In this document: positions 1 to 8,604 of the stretch, piece after piece
Numbering within the stretch: position 1 is the first letter of the stretch
Layout of the letters: every line of letters starts with the position of its first letter
NCBI GenBank assembly: GCA_945877625.1
Contig: CAMCSF010000007.1
Span: 1 to 33,757, forward strand
Direction of reading: 5' to 3'
Length of the DNA stretch: 33,757 nucleotides
DNA from: Methylomonas koyamae
GTDB lineage: Bacteria; Pseudomonadota; Gammaproteobacteria; Methylococcales; Methylomonadaceae
Position numbers and translations under genes: made by a program
The notes under the pieces: model-generated
Told to the model about the DNA's origin: nothing
The model's database searches: none
What the model saw: only the letters and a program-made list of their open reading frames with translations

Positions 1-2
1 TA

Positions 3-266
3 ACCGGCAGCCAAGGCTTTAAAGTGCGGGTGCAAGCGGCGTTGGAAGATGTGTCGGTGGTCGAATGCGATGATGCTTTATTGTTCGCTCGCGCTTGTTA
101 CCACTTGGGCAATCGTCATGTCGCTTTGCAGATTCTGCCCAATCAATTGCGCTATCTCAGTGATCATGTGCTGGATCAAATGCTGGTTGGTTTAGGCTTG
201 ACGGTCAATCATCAACAATTAGCCTTTGAACCGGAAGCCGGCGCTTATCACGGTCATGGCCACTGA
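3..266 (+). CDS. ureE: Urease accessory protein UreE, C-terminal part (gene starts before the window)
   Basis: Frame is open from the window start ([17 protein letters not shown]...). It contains [12 protein letters not shown] and ends in a His-rich tail HGHGH, followed by ureF and ureG. Confidence 0.9.
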   Translation, partial: TGSQGFKVRVQAALEDVSVVECDDALLFARACYHLGNRHVALQILPNQLRYLSDHVLDQMLVGLGLTVNHQQLAFEPEAGAYHGHGH

Positions 267-930
267 TTTAGCCTTATTAAGACTGTTGCAATTGGTCAGC
301 CCCGGCTTACCAATTGGTATGTACAGCTATTCGCAGGGCTTGGAACGGGCAGTCGATGATGGTTGGATTCGTGATGTTGATGACTGCGAAGCCTGGCTAC
401 ATGGCGTGTTAAATCAAGCCTTAGGATTAACCGACGCCCCGATTCTGGCGCGTTTGTACGATGCTTGGGCCGCACACGATTTAAGCCAAGTCGAATACTG
501 GAGCCAATACCTAATCGCTTGCCGCGAAACCGCAGAATTGCGTAGTGAAGATAGACAAACCGGACAAGCGTTGGCACGGTTGCTGATTAAATTGGAAATG
601 CCCGACGCGCAAGTTTGGTTACGTCATAGTGACGCGACCTTAGCGACTTTATTCAGCTTGGCGGCGGTCAATTGGCAAATCAATAAATCGGCTGCCTTGA
701 GTGGTTATTTATGGGGTTGGTTAGAAAACCAAGTGTTATGCGCGGTGAAACTGGTGCCCTTAGGCCAAGTCGCCGGCCAACAATTACTCAGCGCCCTCGC
801 CCAGCAAATCCCCGCTTTGGTTGAACAAGCCTTGCAATTAACTGATCAACAAATTGGCGGCAGCGCGTTTGGTTTGGCTTTAGCCAGCAGCCGCCATGAA
901 ATGCAATATTCACGATTATTTCGCTCTTAA
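256..930 (+). CDS. ureF: Urease accessory protein UreF
   Basis: [30 protein letters not shown] is typical of UreF. The start at 256 overlaps the ureE end; the listed ORF start at 226 is probably upstream of the real one. Confidence 0.92.
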   Translation: MATDLALLRLLQLVSPGLPIGMYSYSQGLERAVDDGWIRDVDDCEAWLHGVLNQALGLTDAPILARLYDAWAAHDLSQVEYWSQYLIACRETAELRSEDRQTGQALARLLIKLEMPDAQVWLRHSDATLATLFSLAAVNWQINKSAALSGYLWGWLENQVLCAVKLVPLGQVAGQQLLSALAQQIPALVEQALQLTDQQIGGSAFGLALASSRHEMQYSRLFRS

Positions 931-990
931 CTGGGTGTACAGAAGCTACCGTCTGCCGCGCCAAGCGGCGGTCGGGTGGGCTTTCTTTTG

Positions 991-1024
991 GTTACTTTTC
1001 TTTGCCCAAACAAAGAAAAGTAAC
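991..1024. repeat. Perfect 14-bp inverted repeat (GTTACTTTTCTTTG-cccaaa-CAAAGAAAAGTAAC) in the ureF-ureG gap
   Basis: The arms 991-1004 and 1011-1024 are exact reverse complements with a 6-nt loop. Confidence 0.9.
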
Positions 1025-1138
1025 TCGCCTGTCGGTGCGAGAACCGACATTAAAATGGCCTCGCAACGCGAAACTTTCTAAAAACTAAAATCACTGTCAA
1101 CGCTTGGTAGCGTTGTATAACATCAGAGAGTAACAACA

Positions 1139-1753
1139 ATGACTAAAAAACCTGTCCTGAGAGTCGGTATCGGCGGCCCCGTCGGTTCTGGAAAAACTGC
1201 CTTGGTTGATGCTTTATGCAAAAAAATGCGCGATCAATATCAGCTTGGCGTGGTTACCAACGATATTTACACCCGCGAAGATCAACAATTTTTAATTCGC
1301 AGCCAAGCTTTGGCCGAAGACAGAATTTTGGGCGTCGAAACCGGTGGCTGTCCGCATACCGCAATCCGCGAAGATGCGTCGATGAATTTGGCGGCGGTCG
1401 ATGAACTCTGCGAACGCTGGCCGGATTTGGATTTTATTATGGTGGAAAGCGGTGGCGATAACCTCAGCGCTACCTTTAGCCCTGAACTAGCCGATTTAAC
1501 CATTTATGTAATCGATGTTTCAGCCGGTGACAAAATCCCACGCAAAGGTGGCCCGGGGATTACCCGCTCTGATTTATTGGTGATTAATAAAATCGATTTA
1601 GCGCCTTATGTCGGTGCTTCGCTGGAAGTGATGGATAGGGATGCCAAGAAAATGCGCGGTGAGCGGCCGTTTGTGTTTACCAACATCAAAACTGGCCATG
1701 GTTTGGAGGCGGTGGCGAATTTTATTGTTGAGCAAGGGATGTTGGATCAATAA
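1139..1753 (+). CDS. ureG: Urease accessory GTPase UreG
   Basis: [20 protein letters not shown]-loop, [15 protein letters not shown] and [18 protein letters not shown] are diagnostic of UreG. Confidence 0.97.
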   Translation: MTKKPVLRVGIGGPVGSGKTALVDALCKKMRDQYQLGVVTNDIYTREDQQFLIRSQALAEDRILGVETGGCPHTAIREDASMNLAAVDELCERWPDLDFIMVESGGDNLSATFSPELADLTIYVIDVSAGDKIPRKGGPGITRSDLLVINKIDLAPYVGASLEVMDRDAKKMRGERPFVFTNIKTGHGLEAVANFIVEQGMLDQ

Positions 1754-1775
1754 ATCGGTGTTATTTCACCGAGAT

Positions 1776-2381
1776 TTAATATTGATGCAAATCCTGAAAA
1801 TCAGCCAAGGTATCAATATCTAATTCTGCTTCTGGCAACGAGATTCTGATTAAGTCGGTTTGATGTTTGATCAACACCGACTTGGCACCTTTGTCACCTT
1901 CTAGCATCAATAACCGATCAAAATAACGGGCTGGAAAAATAGCCGGAACACCGATTGATTGGTGATATTGGCTGGCGGTGATCTGTTCCGGTGTGGCTTG
2001 CCAAGCACTGACTAAGCTTTGTAACTGAACATCGGTAATCAAAGGCTGATCGCATAACATCAACATCACGGCGGTCGCTGAATTTGGCAAAGCCCGAATC
2101 GCCGCTCGAATTGATGACGCCATACCGGTTTGCCAGTCGGGATTCACAATCACTGTCGCGCCCGCCAAATTAATCGTCGATTGAATTAATTCCGCCTCGG
2201 CACCCAACACCACTAAAACCCTATCCTCAAAAACCACGCTGGCATTGATCAAAGCATGTTCCAGCAAAGTGCGGTTTTGCCATTCTAATAACTGTTTGGG
2301 TTGGCCCATCCGAGCCGATTTTCCGGCGGCTAGAATCACCGCATAGACTTGATCAATGGCGAGTTTGGTTTGATTTGACAT
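1776..2381 (-). CDS. MobA/MocA-like nucleotidyltransferase (possible molybdenum cofactor cytidylyltransferase)
   Basis: YAVILAAGKSARMGQPKQLLEW at the N-terminus. The Met at 2381 fits better than the listed 2465 start. Confidence 0.8.
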   Translation of the reverse strand: MSNQTKLAIDQVYAVILAAGKSARMGQPKQLLEWQNRTLLEHALINASVVFEDRVLVVLGAEAELIQSTINLAGATVIVNPDWQTGMASSIRAAIRALPNSATAVMLMLCDQPLITDVQLQSLVSAWQATPEQITASQYHQSIGVPAIFPARYFDRLLMLEGDKGAKSVLIKHQTDLIRISLPEAELDIDTLADFQDLHQY

Positions 2382-2465
2382 GCTTGACTCTAGCAATGGG
2401 TTAATTAATGCGCCTAAGCCAGCACATTCTAACCAGCACGGTTTCAACAAACAATTTCCTATCAC

Positions 2466-2828
2466 CTAACCAATTAAACACCCCCGTATATCTTGATTGG
2501 AAAACGGTTTAGCTAAAAAGCCGCAAATAATTCCTTCTTCAATCGCCTGCCGAATCACTGGATCATCGGAATAATGGTAACCCGACACCAAAAACACCCT
2601 CGGCCTAACGCCTTCTAAACGACTCGCAAAACGCGCCACATCTAAGCCGTCCATATCCGGCAATTTGGCATCTAAAAACACAATCGAAAAATCACCCCGC
2701 GCTAATTTAAAACAGGCATCTTCACCGCTGTAGGTAGTGATGATGTTGAAGTTTTCAGATTGCAAAATATGCTCAATCGCCCAGCACATATCTGGTTCGT
2801 CATCGACGATTAAAATTGAAGTGGTCAT
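2466..2828 (-). CDS. Single-domain response regulator (receiver)
   Basis: ILIVDDEPDMCWAIEHIL...VFLDAKLPDMDGLDVA...FLAKPFS receiver signature. The start is 4 nt after the histidine kinase stop. Confidence 0.88.
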   Translation of the reverse strand: MTTSILIVDDEPDMCWAIEHILQSENFNIITTYSGEDACFKLARGDFSIVFLDAKLPDMDGLDVARFASRLEGVRPRVFLVSGYHYSDDPVIRQAIEEGIICGFLAKPFSNQDIRGCLIG

Positions 2829-2832
2829 CAGC

Positions 2833-4314
2833 TTACTGCAACGGCAAAGTGACAATAATCGTCGCGCCTTCACCATGTCGGCTTTCGGCCTGAATCGAGC
2901 CCAGATGCTGCTGAATAATGCTGTAGCAAATTGACAAACCAAGACCTGTGCCCTGCCCGACTGGCGACGAGGTATGAAAGGGGTCAAAAATCTTATCCAG
3001 CTCACCGGCCGGAATCCCAACCCCGGTATCAGAAATACTGACAATTACCCTATCCTCAAAAGTGTCGGTGACTATCGTCAACAAACCACCGTCCGGCATC
3101 GCGTTGATGGCGTTTAAAAAGATATTCATAAACACCTGCTGCAACAAACCCGACACCCCCGGCACTAAAATCGGCTCTTGATGACTAGGCAAAACAATCT
3201 GCACTTTCTGGACTTTGGCCTGATTAGCGATTAACTCGGTGGTTTCTTTCAGCACCGCCATCAAGTCGACTTCGACCATTTCGGTATCGAGTGAGGAACG
3301 GGCAAAGCGCAGTAAATTTTCAATAATCGCAGAAGCTTTTTGAATATTGGTTTGGATTTTGTTGGAACATTCGCGATGAAACTCTGCGCCAATATCATCT
3401 TGCAGCAAAAACTGCGCTGCCGCCGAACAAACCGCCAAAGGATTGCGGATTTCGTGAGCAATCCCACCGGCCATCACCCCCAATGCACTGAGTTTATGCG
3501 ACTGCCGCAACTGCAATTCCAACTTACGCCGCTCAGCCAAATCCCGCCCGACAATCACCGTCCCCACCGTCAAACCATAATCATCTTTCATCGGCGAAAA
3601 CACCCAAGAAATCAGAATACTGCCGCCATTATTCGGCGCTAATAAATGAAATTCAGTGGTATGCGATTCATTGCTGGCCTTCATCCGCATAAAAATCATC
3701 CGCACTGTTTGCTGCTGATTTAGATCGCAAAAATCATAAAAATGTCGGCCATGCACTTCTTGCGAACTCAAGCCGGACAATTTCTCAGCCGCCGAATTCC
3801 AAGTCAAAATCCGACCATCAATATCGGTAGAAAGCACAATATCACTGGCACTTTCTACCACCGACGCCAAATGTCGCTCAACCCGCCGCACTTCTTCAGA
3901 AAGCCGCACCTGCTCGGTAACATCTTCCATCAACAACATAATTTGATTAGTGGGAATCGGCAAAATCGAATAGTAATAAATCCGAATCGGCACCCCCGGC
4001 GCTCGATAAGTCATTTTTTGGCCGTTGATCGGCTGTCGATTGCGGAACACGTTACGAATTCGATCTTCAATGCCGGTGTTTTCTAAAATCACCGGTGGAA
4101 ACACATCCGATAAAGCTCGCCCAACAGTATCGGCCTTGCTACGTTGGCTTTTTAGTAGGAAATTGCGATTGACTGATACGACGTGGAGTTTGTCATCGAC
4201 CATTAACACTGAAGAGGGAATGGCGTCTAACAACATGTCGTATAACAACTCGAAATGATCGGTGCTGGGTTTTTTTAGCAATTTATTGGTCATAGTTATG
4301 ATGTTAGAGAGCAA
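2833..4314 (-). CDS. PAS-domain sensor histidine kinase (NtrB-like); alternative start at 4293
   Basis: PAS-like segments, H-box LGVMAGGIAHEIRNPLA, and ATP-binding motifs ISDTGVGIPAGELDKIFDPFHTSSPVGQGTGLGLSI. Confidence 0.92.
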   Translation of the reverse strand: MLSNIITMTNKLLKKPSTDHFELLYDMLLDAIPSSVLMVDDKLHVVSVNRNFLLKSQRSKADTVGRALSDVFPPVILENTGIEDRIRNVFRNRQPINGQKMTYRAPGVPIRIYYYSILPIPTNQIMLLMEDVTEQVRLSEEVRRVERHLASVVESASDIVLSTDIDGRILTWNSAAEKLSGLSSQEVHGRHFYDFCDLNQQQTVRMIFMRMKASNESHTTEFHLLAPNNGGSILISWVFSPMKDDYGLTVGTVIVGRDLAERRKLELQLRQSHKLSALGVMAGGIAHEIRNPLAVCSAAAQFLLQDDIGAEFHRECSNKIQTNIQKASAIIENLLRFARSSLDTEMVEVDLMAVLKETTELIANQAKVQKVQIVLPSHQEPILVPGVSGLLQQVFMNIFLNAINAMPDGGLLTIVTDTFEDRVIVSISDTGVGIPAGELDKIFDPFHTSSPVGQGTGLGLSICYSIIQQHLGSIQAESRHGEGATIIVTLPLQ

Positions 4315-4321
4315 TTAATTT

Positions 4322-4399
4322 GTAGGGTGTTTTCGCCGTCAGGCAAAACACCGAGCTTCAAAGCTTTGGCGGATTGCCTGACGGCGAATCCACCCTACC
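4322..4399. repeat. Intergenic inverted repeat (GTAGGGTG..TTCGCCGTCAGGCAA // TTGCCTGACGGCGAA..CACCCTAC)
   Basis: Two nested complementary arm pairs read directly from the sequence, between the gvp locus end and the histidine kinase gene. Confidence 0.85.
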
Positions 4400-4487
4400 A
4401 ACTTTCAATAACATTACCCCCGTTATTCCTGTTAGCTTCGTCATTCCAGCGAAGGCGGGAACCAATCCACACACCTAACAACATCAG

Positions 4488-5105
4488 CTAATTAACAAAG
4501 CTATAAACCGGCCAAGGCCCACTAACAACGCCCTGGTTATCAATATCCGCCAACATCTGCTGAAACAACATTAACTGTTGCCGAGGCACTAGATAACTCA
4601 GCAAATAACTCTGATAGCCATTAAACACATCAACCACCAAATTCTGCTGTCGATACAAACCCGCTAACGCCTTATTGATCTCGCAAACCTGCCGCTCAAT
4701 AAATGCCGGCACAGCATAAGCCTGTTTCCTCGCTTGCAAATACGCCAAACCACTCTGCGCGGAACAATCCGCTGGCCTCAACTCAGTTAACAATCGCACC
4801 CCCATCTCGTCACAATCTGCCAACTCAAGCAACAAAGCCTGATAATCAGTTTGATGCGCCCGCAAATATTCGATAACAGCCGCCTCATCGACCAAAACAC
4901 TGCCATAACGAATCGGGATTAAAGTGGTTTGCTGATGCCATTGCTGAATTTGCTGGCCATAAGCCAAAACCTCGACACTATCCCGACTAATACTGTGATT
5001 AACCGTCTTAACCAGCGCCGCTAAACCCGCCGCTTTAATCACAGCAAACTCAGGCGCTATCTCACCCAGCGCTTGCTCGGCAATCACCCCATAAACTAAC
5101 AACAT
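4488..5105 (-). CDS. Gas vesicle protein, GvpF/GvpL family
   Basis: LLVYGVIAEQ..., IPIRYGSVLVDE and C-terminal GPWPVYSFVN match GvpF/L. The start at 5105 overlaps the upstream stop. Confidence 0.82.
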   Translation of the reverse strand: MLLVYGVIAEQALGEIAPEFAVIKAAGLAALVKTVNHSISRDSVEVLAYGQQIQQWHQQTTLIPIRYGSVLVDEAAVIEYLRAHQTDYQALLLELADCDEMGVRLLTELRPADCSAQSGLAYLQARKQAYAVPAFIERQVCEINKALAGLYRQQNLVVDVFNGYQSYLLSYLVPRQQLMLFQQMLADIDNQGVVSGPWPVYSFVN

Positions 5106-5848
5106 CAATTCACAAAACTGTAAGCAGCCCAAGGGCCGGTGAGGCGAAACTGAAAGCCATAAGGCTGATAATGCTGGCTAAGTAAAGCAATCTGTAACTC
5201 AAACGCTGGCAAATGCTCTTGCGCCAGCAAAAACGCCCAATTCAACACTTTGTCATCGCCCAGTTTTCGCTGCCTTGCATCACGCGCCAACCGCATTAAG
5301 ATTTGCCACTGCGCGGCCAAACACTCGGCTAACCAGTCATTTAATTGCCCCAGCAAATGACGGCGGAGTTTCTGTTCTTCTAAATGCCGCCTGCCCAGCG
5401 TTTCCGGTAAGCTGAATCGGCCATTGGCCAAACCTTCTGCTAATAAAACCTCAACCGCTTGCTGCCTGTCCAAACTAGCTTCCAGCGCCCATTCCTGACA
5501 ACCAGCAATTTGCTCAAGCTTGCTTAACACCTGTTCGGCACGTTGCGACATGGTCTGTTGCAAGGCTGCAAAACTGGAAAACAAGGTGCCAAACGGCAAA
5601 GGATAAACAGCGCCTTGTTGACTAAATTTTTCAATCACCCAACCATGCCGACAAACCCTTGGCGTCAACCATTCGACGTTTTGCAAATTCAGCTCGCCTA
5701 ACTCGCCCGTAAACTCAGCGACATCAACCAAACTAATCATCGCAGCAAGCCCTGCGTACTGATAAATCATCACCGCTTCGCTGGATAAGCTCGAATCCGA
5801 CAAGGTAAAGCCATACAAATAAATCGCTTGCTCGGCTTTGAGCATCAT
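5105..5848 (-). CDS. Gas vesicle protein, GvpF/GvpL family
   Basis: IYLYGFTL..., YPLPFGTLFSS and C-terminal GPWAAYSFVN match GvpF/L. It sits within the gvp locus. Confidence 0.85.
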   Translation of the reverse strand: MMLKAEQAIYLYGFTLSDSSLSSEAVMIYQYAGLAAMISLVDVAEFTGELGELNLQNVEWLTPRVCRHGWVIEKFSQQGAVYPLPFGTLFSSFAALQQTMSQRAEQVLSKLEQIAGCQEWALEASLDRQQAVEVLLAEGLANGRFSLPETLGRRHLEEQKLRRHLLGQLNDWLAECLAAQWQILMRLARDARQRKLGDDKVLNWAFLLAQEHLPAFELQIALLSQHYQPYGFQFRLTGPWAAYSFVN

Positions 5849-7989
5849 TGGTAATACTCGTCGGCAAACATGTCGGTAATCACTCGATCAAAATCGGCTT
5901 GCTCGACCAATACGGTTTGCGCTTGCGGCAAAGCACTATCCTCGCTTTGCTGCACAGCTCGCCGCAGCGCCATCAAAGCCGCTCGATTACAAACCGCGGC
6001 TAATTCGGCACCACTGGCTTGGGCGCAACGAAGGGCGATAGCTTCAACATCAATCGCTGCTGCCAAAGGCTTATTGCGTAAATGCACCGCTAAAATCTGC
6101 TGTTTAGCCGCTTCATCCGGTAAGCCCAATTCGATAATGTCATCGAAACGTCCTGGGCGCAGCATGGCGGGATCAATCAAATCCACTCGATTGGTCGCGC
6201 CTAATACAAACACCCCTTTCAGCTCTTCAAGGCCATCCATTTCTGACAAAAACTGGCTCAACACCCGTTCGGCAACGTGAGAATCGGTAGACCCCTCGCC
6301 ACGCGAAGGCACCACCGAATCGACTTCATCCAAGAAAATAATGCACGGTGAGGCTTGGCGGGCTTTATGAAACAACTCGCGCACCCCTTGTTCGGAATCA
6401 CCGACATAACGCGACATTAAAGCTGGGCCTTTAACCGAAATCACATTAACGCCACTTTCATTGGCCACCGCTTTCGCAATCAAGGTTTTACCAACCCCCG
6501 GCGGCCCAACCAATAACAAACCTTTGGGCGGCTTAACCCCCGCTTGTTGATACAACTCAGGATATTTAATCGGCCATTGCACCGACTCAATCAATCGTTG
6601 ACGAATGCTGTCCATGCCGCCGACATCCTCCCAACGCACATCAGGAATATCGACAAATAATTCACGAATCGCTGAAGGCGACACTTCGCACAAGGCGGCG
6701 CGAAAATCATCCAGCGTCACGGTTAATTCGGCCAAACGCTGATAAGGCAAATCGGCGCTATTGAAATCAATTTCCGGTAATAAACGCCGCAGAGCGCTCA
6801 TCGCCGCTTCACGACACAAAGCTTCTAAATCGGCACCGACAAAACCGTGCGTCACATCGGCCAGCAAATTCAAATCGACATCGGCATTCAACGGCATACC
6901 GGTGCTGTGAATTTCGATAATTTCACGGCGGCCTTCGCGGTCGGGAATCGGGATATTAATTTCGCGATCAAATCGCCCTGGCCGCCGCAAAGCCGGATCA
7001 ATCGCATTCGGCAAATTAGTCGCAGCAATCACGATCACTTTGCCACGCCCTTTCAAGCCATCCATCAAAGCCAATAATTGCGCCACAACCCGCTTTTCGA
7101 CATCGCCCACCACTTTGTCGCGGTGCGGGGCTATCGAATCAATTTCATCGAGAAAAATAATGCTCGGGCCTTTGCGCCCTGCTTCGTCAAAGATTTTGCG
7201 TAAATGCGCTTCGCTTTCGCCGTAGAACTTATGGACGATTTCTGGACCGCTGATGCTAAAAAATTGGGCGTCGGTTTCTTGGGCGATGATGCGAGCGATC
7301 AAGGTTTTTCCGCAACCGGGTGGGCCGCTAAGCAACACGCCTTTCGGGGCATCAATCCCCAATCGATCAAAGACTTCGGGATAGCGCAACGGCAGTTCTA
7401 TCATTTCCCGAATTCGCCGCACTTGGCCTTTTAAGCCACCAACATTTTCATAGGAAAGCCGTTGCTGGCTGTGTTCGGCTTTTTTGCTATCAACTGGGGT
7501 ACCAATCACCAAAGTGGTGGTGGGATTGATTAAAACCGGCGCGTTGGGCTGAGTGCTCTCGACTTTAAAATCTGCCGAGCGACTGCCAAATAAATGCGCC
7601 CGCACCAAATCACCTTGCTGAACCGCCAAGCCATCCAGCAAGCTGCCGATGTAATCCAAATCGCGGGGATTGGGAGTGATGGAAATCGGCATCAGCGTCA
7701 CCCGGGTTGCCGGTTTGCAGAGCATGGCTTCAATGCTGACTTTTTCATCCAGATTTAAGCTGGCATTGCGGCGGCTTAAACCATCCAGTTGCACGATAGC
7801 TTTGCCGCGCAAATCAGGATAAGTTGGCATTAACTTGGCAACACAGCTGCCCTTTTTGCCGCTTAGTTTTAAGGTGTCACCAATCGCCAAACCCAATTTA
7901 GCCATATCAGCCGGATCAAGCCGCGCATAGCCTCGGCCAATGTCTTTCGGCAAGGCTTCAATCACTTTTAGCGTTAATGCCTCAGCCAT
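5845..7989 (-). CDS. CDC48/VAT-like AAA+ ATPase with N-domain and two AAA modules
   Basis: Two Walker A motifs (GPPGCGKT, GPPGVGKT), two Walker B motifs (IIFLDEIDSIAP, IIFLDEVDSVVP), and a CDC48-type N-domain (LPKDIGRGYARLDPADMAKLGLAIGDTLKLSG). The Met at 7989 is preferred over 8007. Confidence 0.93.
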   Translation of the reverse strand: MAEALTLKVIEALPKDIGRGYARLDPADMAKLGLAIGDTLKLSGKKGSCVAKLMPTYPDLRGKAIVQLDGLSRRNASLNLDEKVSIEAMLCKPATRVTLMPISITPNPRDLDYIGSLLDGLAVQQGDLVRAHLFGSRSADFKVESTQPNAPVLINPTTTLVIGTPVDSKKAEHSQQRLSYENVGGLKGQVRRIREMIELPLRYPEVFDRLGIDAPKGVLLSGPPGCGKTLIARIIAQETDAQFFSISGPEIVHKFYGESEAHLRKIFDEAGRKGPSIIFLDEIDSIAPHRDKVVGDVEKRVVAQLLALMDGLKGRGKVIVIAATNLPNAIDPALRRPGRFDREINIPIPDREGRREIIEIHSTGMPLNADVDLNLLADVTHGFVGADLEALCREAAMSALRRLLPEIDFNSADLPYQRLAELTVTLDDFRAALCEVSPSAIRELFVDIPDVRWEDVGGMDSIRQRLIESVQWPIKYPELYQQAGVKPPKGLLLVGPPGVGKTLIAKAVANESGVNVISVKGPALMSRYVGDSEQGVRELFHKARQASPCIIFLDEVDSVVPSRGEGSTDSHVAERVLSQFLSEMDGLEELKGVFVLGATNRVDLIDPAMLRPGRFDDIIELGLPDEAAKQQILAVHLRNKPLAAAIDVEAIALRCAQASGAELAAVCNRAALMALRRAVQQSEDSALPQAQTVLVEQADFDRVITDMFADEYYQ

Positions 7990-7996
7990 ATCCACC

Positions 7997-8509
7997 TCAG
8001 TTTGCAAATTTGATTTCTAAAATACCGTTACGGCAAGATCGGCTGATTTGCTGGCTTTGATAAGCACGCGGCAAGACGATTTCTTTATGATATTTCTTGC
8101 TGCCTTTTTCGGCGTGCAGGGTTAGTACATCACCGTCTAAGGCTAAATGAATGTCTTCATCAGCGACGCCGGGCATTTCAGCTAACACCAATAAATGCTG
8201 TGCGTCATCAATCACATCAATCAACGGCTCAGCGACTTCTTGAACCGTAGTTTCACCGGTGATTTGATCGTGATGGAGATTGCCAAACGGCTCGATTTTC
8301 GGCTCATCGTTTTCGTTAATACCCATTTTTACCGAAAAACCATAAACCGCTTTGGCGTCTTTACCACCACCCTTATCAACATCAAACACCCCGCTACGCT
8401 TGAGTTGCTCGCCAGTTTGCGCCAACTCATTTAATCTGCCGACCAAATCCCCCAAGCCACGCAAAATGCCCTCGACATTGCCAGTTACTTTGTCATTTTT
8501 ATTAGCCAT
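7997..8509 (-). CDS. gvpH: Gas vesicle protein GvpH, Hsp20 family
   Basis: The C-terminal Hsp20 domain (PLIDVIDDAQHLLVLAEMPGVADEDIHLALDGDVLTLHAEKGSKKYHKEIVLP) follows a variable N-terminal region, in gvp context. Confidence 0.8.
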   Translation of the reverse strand: MANKNDKVTGNVEGILRGLGDLVGRLNELAQTGEQLKRSGVFDVDKGGGKDAKAVYGFSVKMGINENDEPKIEPFGNLHHDQITGETTVQEVAEPLIDVIDDAQHLLVLAEMPGVADEDIHLALDGDVLTLHAEKGSKKYHKEIVLPRAYQSQQISRSCRNGILEIKFAN

Positions 8510-8604
8510 GATTTTTGCCTCGGTGTTTGTGAGTTTTTATCGGTGCAATATTGCTAGGGGGCATTCCATGTACCCTACGCCTACCATTAAGGCTCTAGCC
8601 AACC

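Noticed and set aside
296-577. 93-aa minus-strand ORF within ureF
   Set aside because: Antisense to ureF with no family features.
896-1081. 61-aa ORF after ureF (...FFWLLFFAQTKKSNSPVGARTD...)
   Set aside because: This is a translation of the hairpin repeat in the ureF-ureG gap, not a protein gene.
3742-4086. 114-aa plus-strand ORF opposite the histidine kinase
   Set aside because: Arg/His/Asn-rich antisense artefact of the kinase coding sequence.
5870-6280. 136-aa plus-strand ORF inside the CDC48-like gene
   Set aside because: Ser/Arg/Ala-rich antisense translation of a clearly conserved AAA+ gene; no RBS or family resemblance.
7997-8509. Idea that the Hsp20 gene here is a general heat-shock gene
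   Set aside because: Its position between the gvp regulator and the CDC48-like gene, and its long N-terminal region, fit GvpH better; a separate ordinary Hsp20 lies at 23317-23745.
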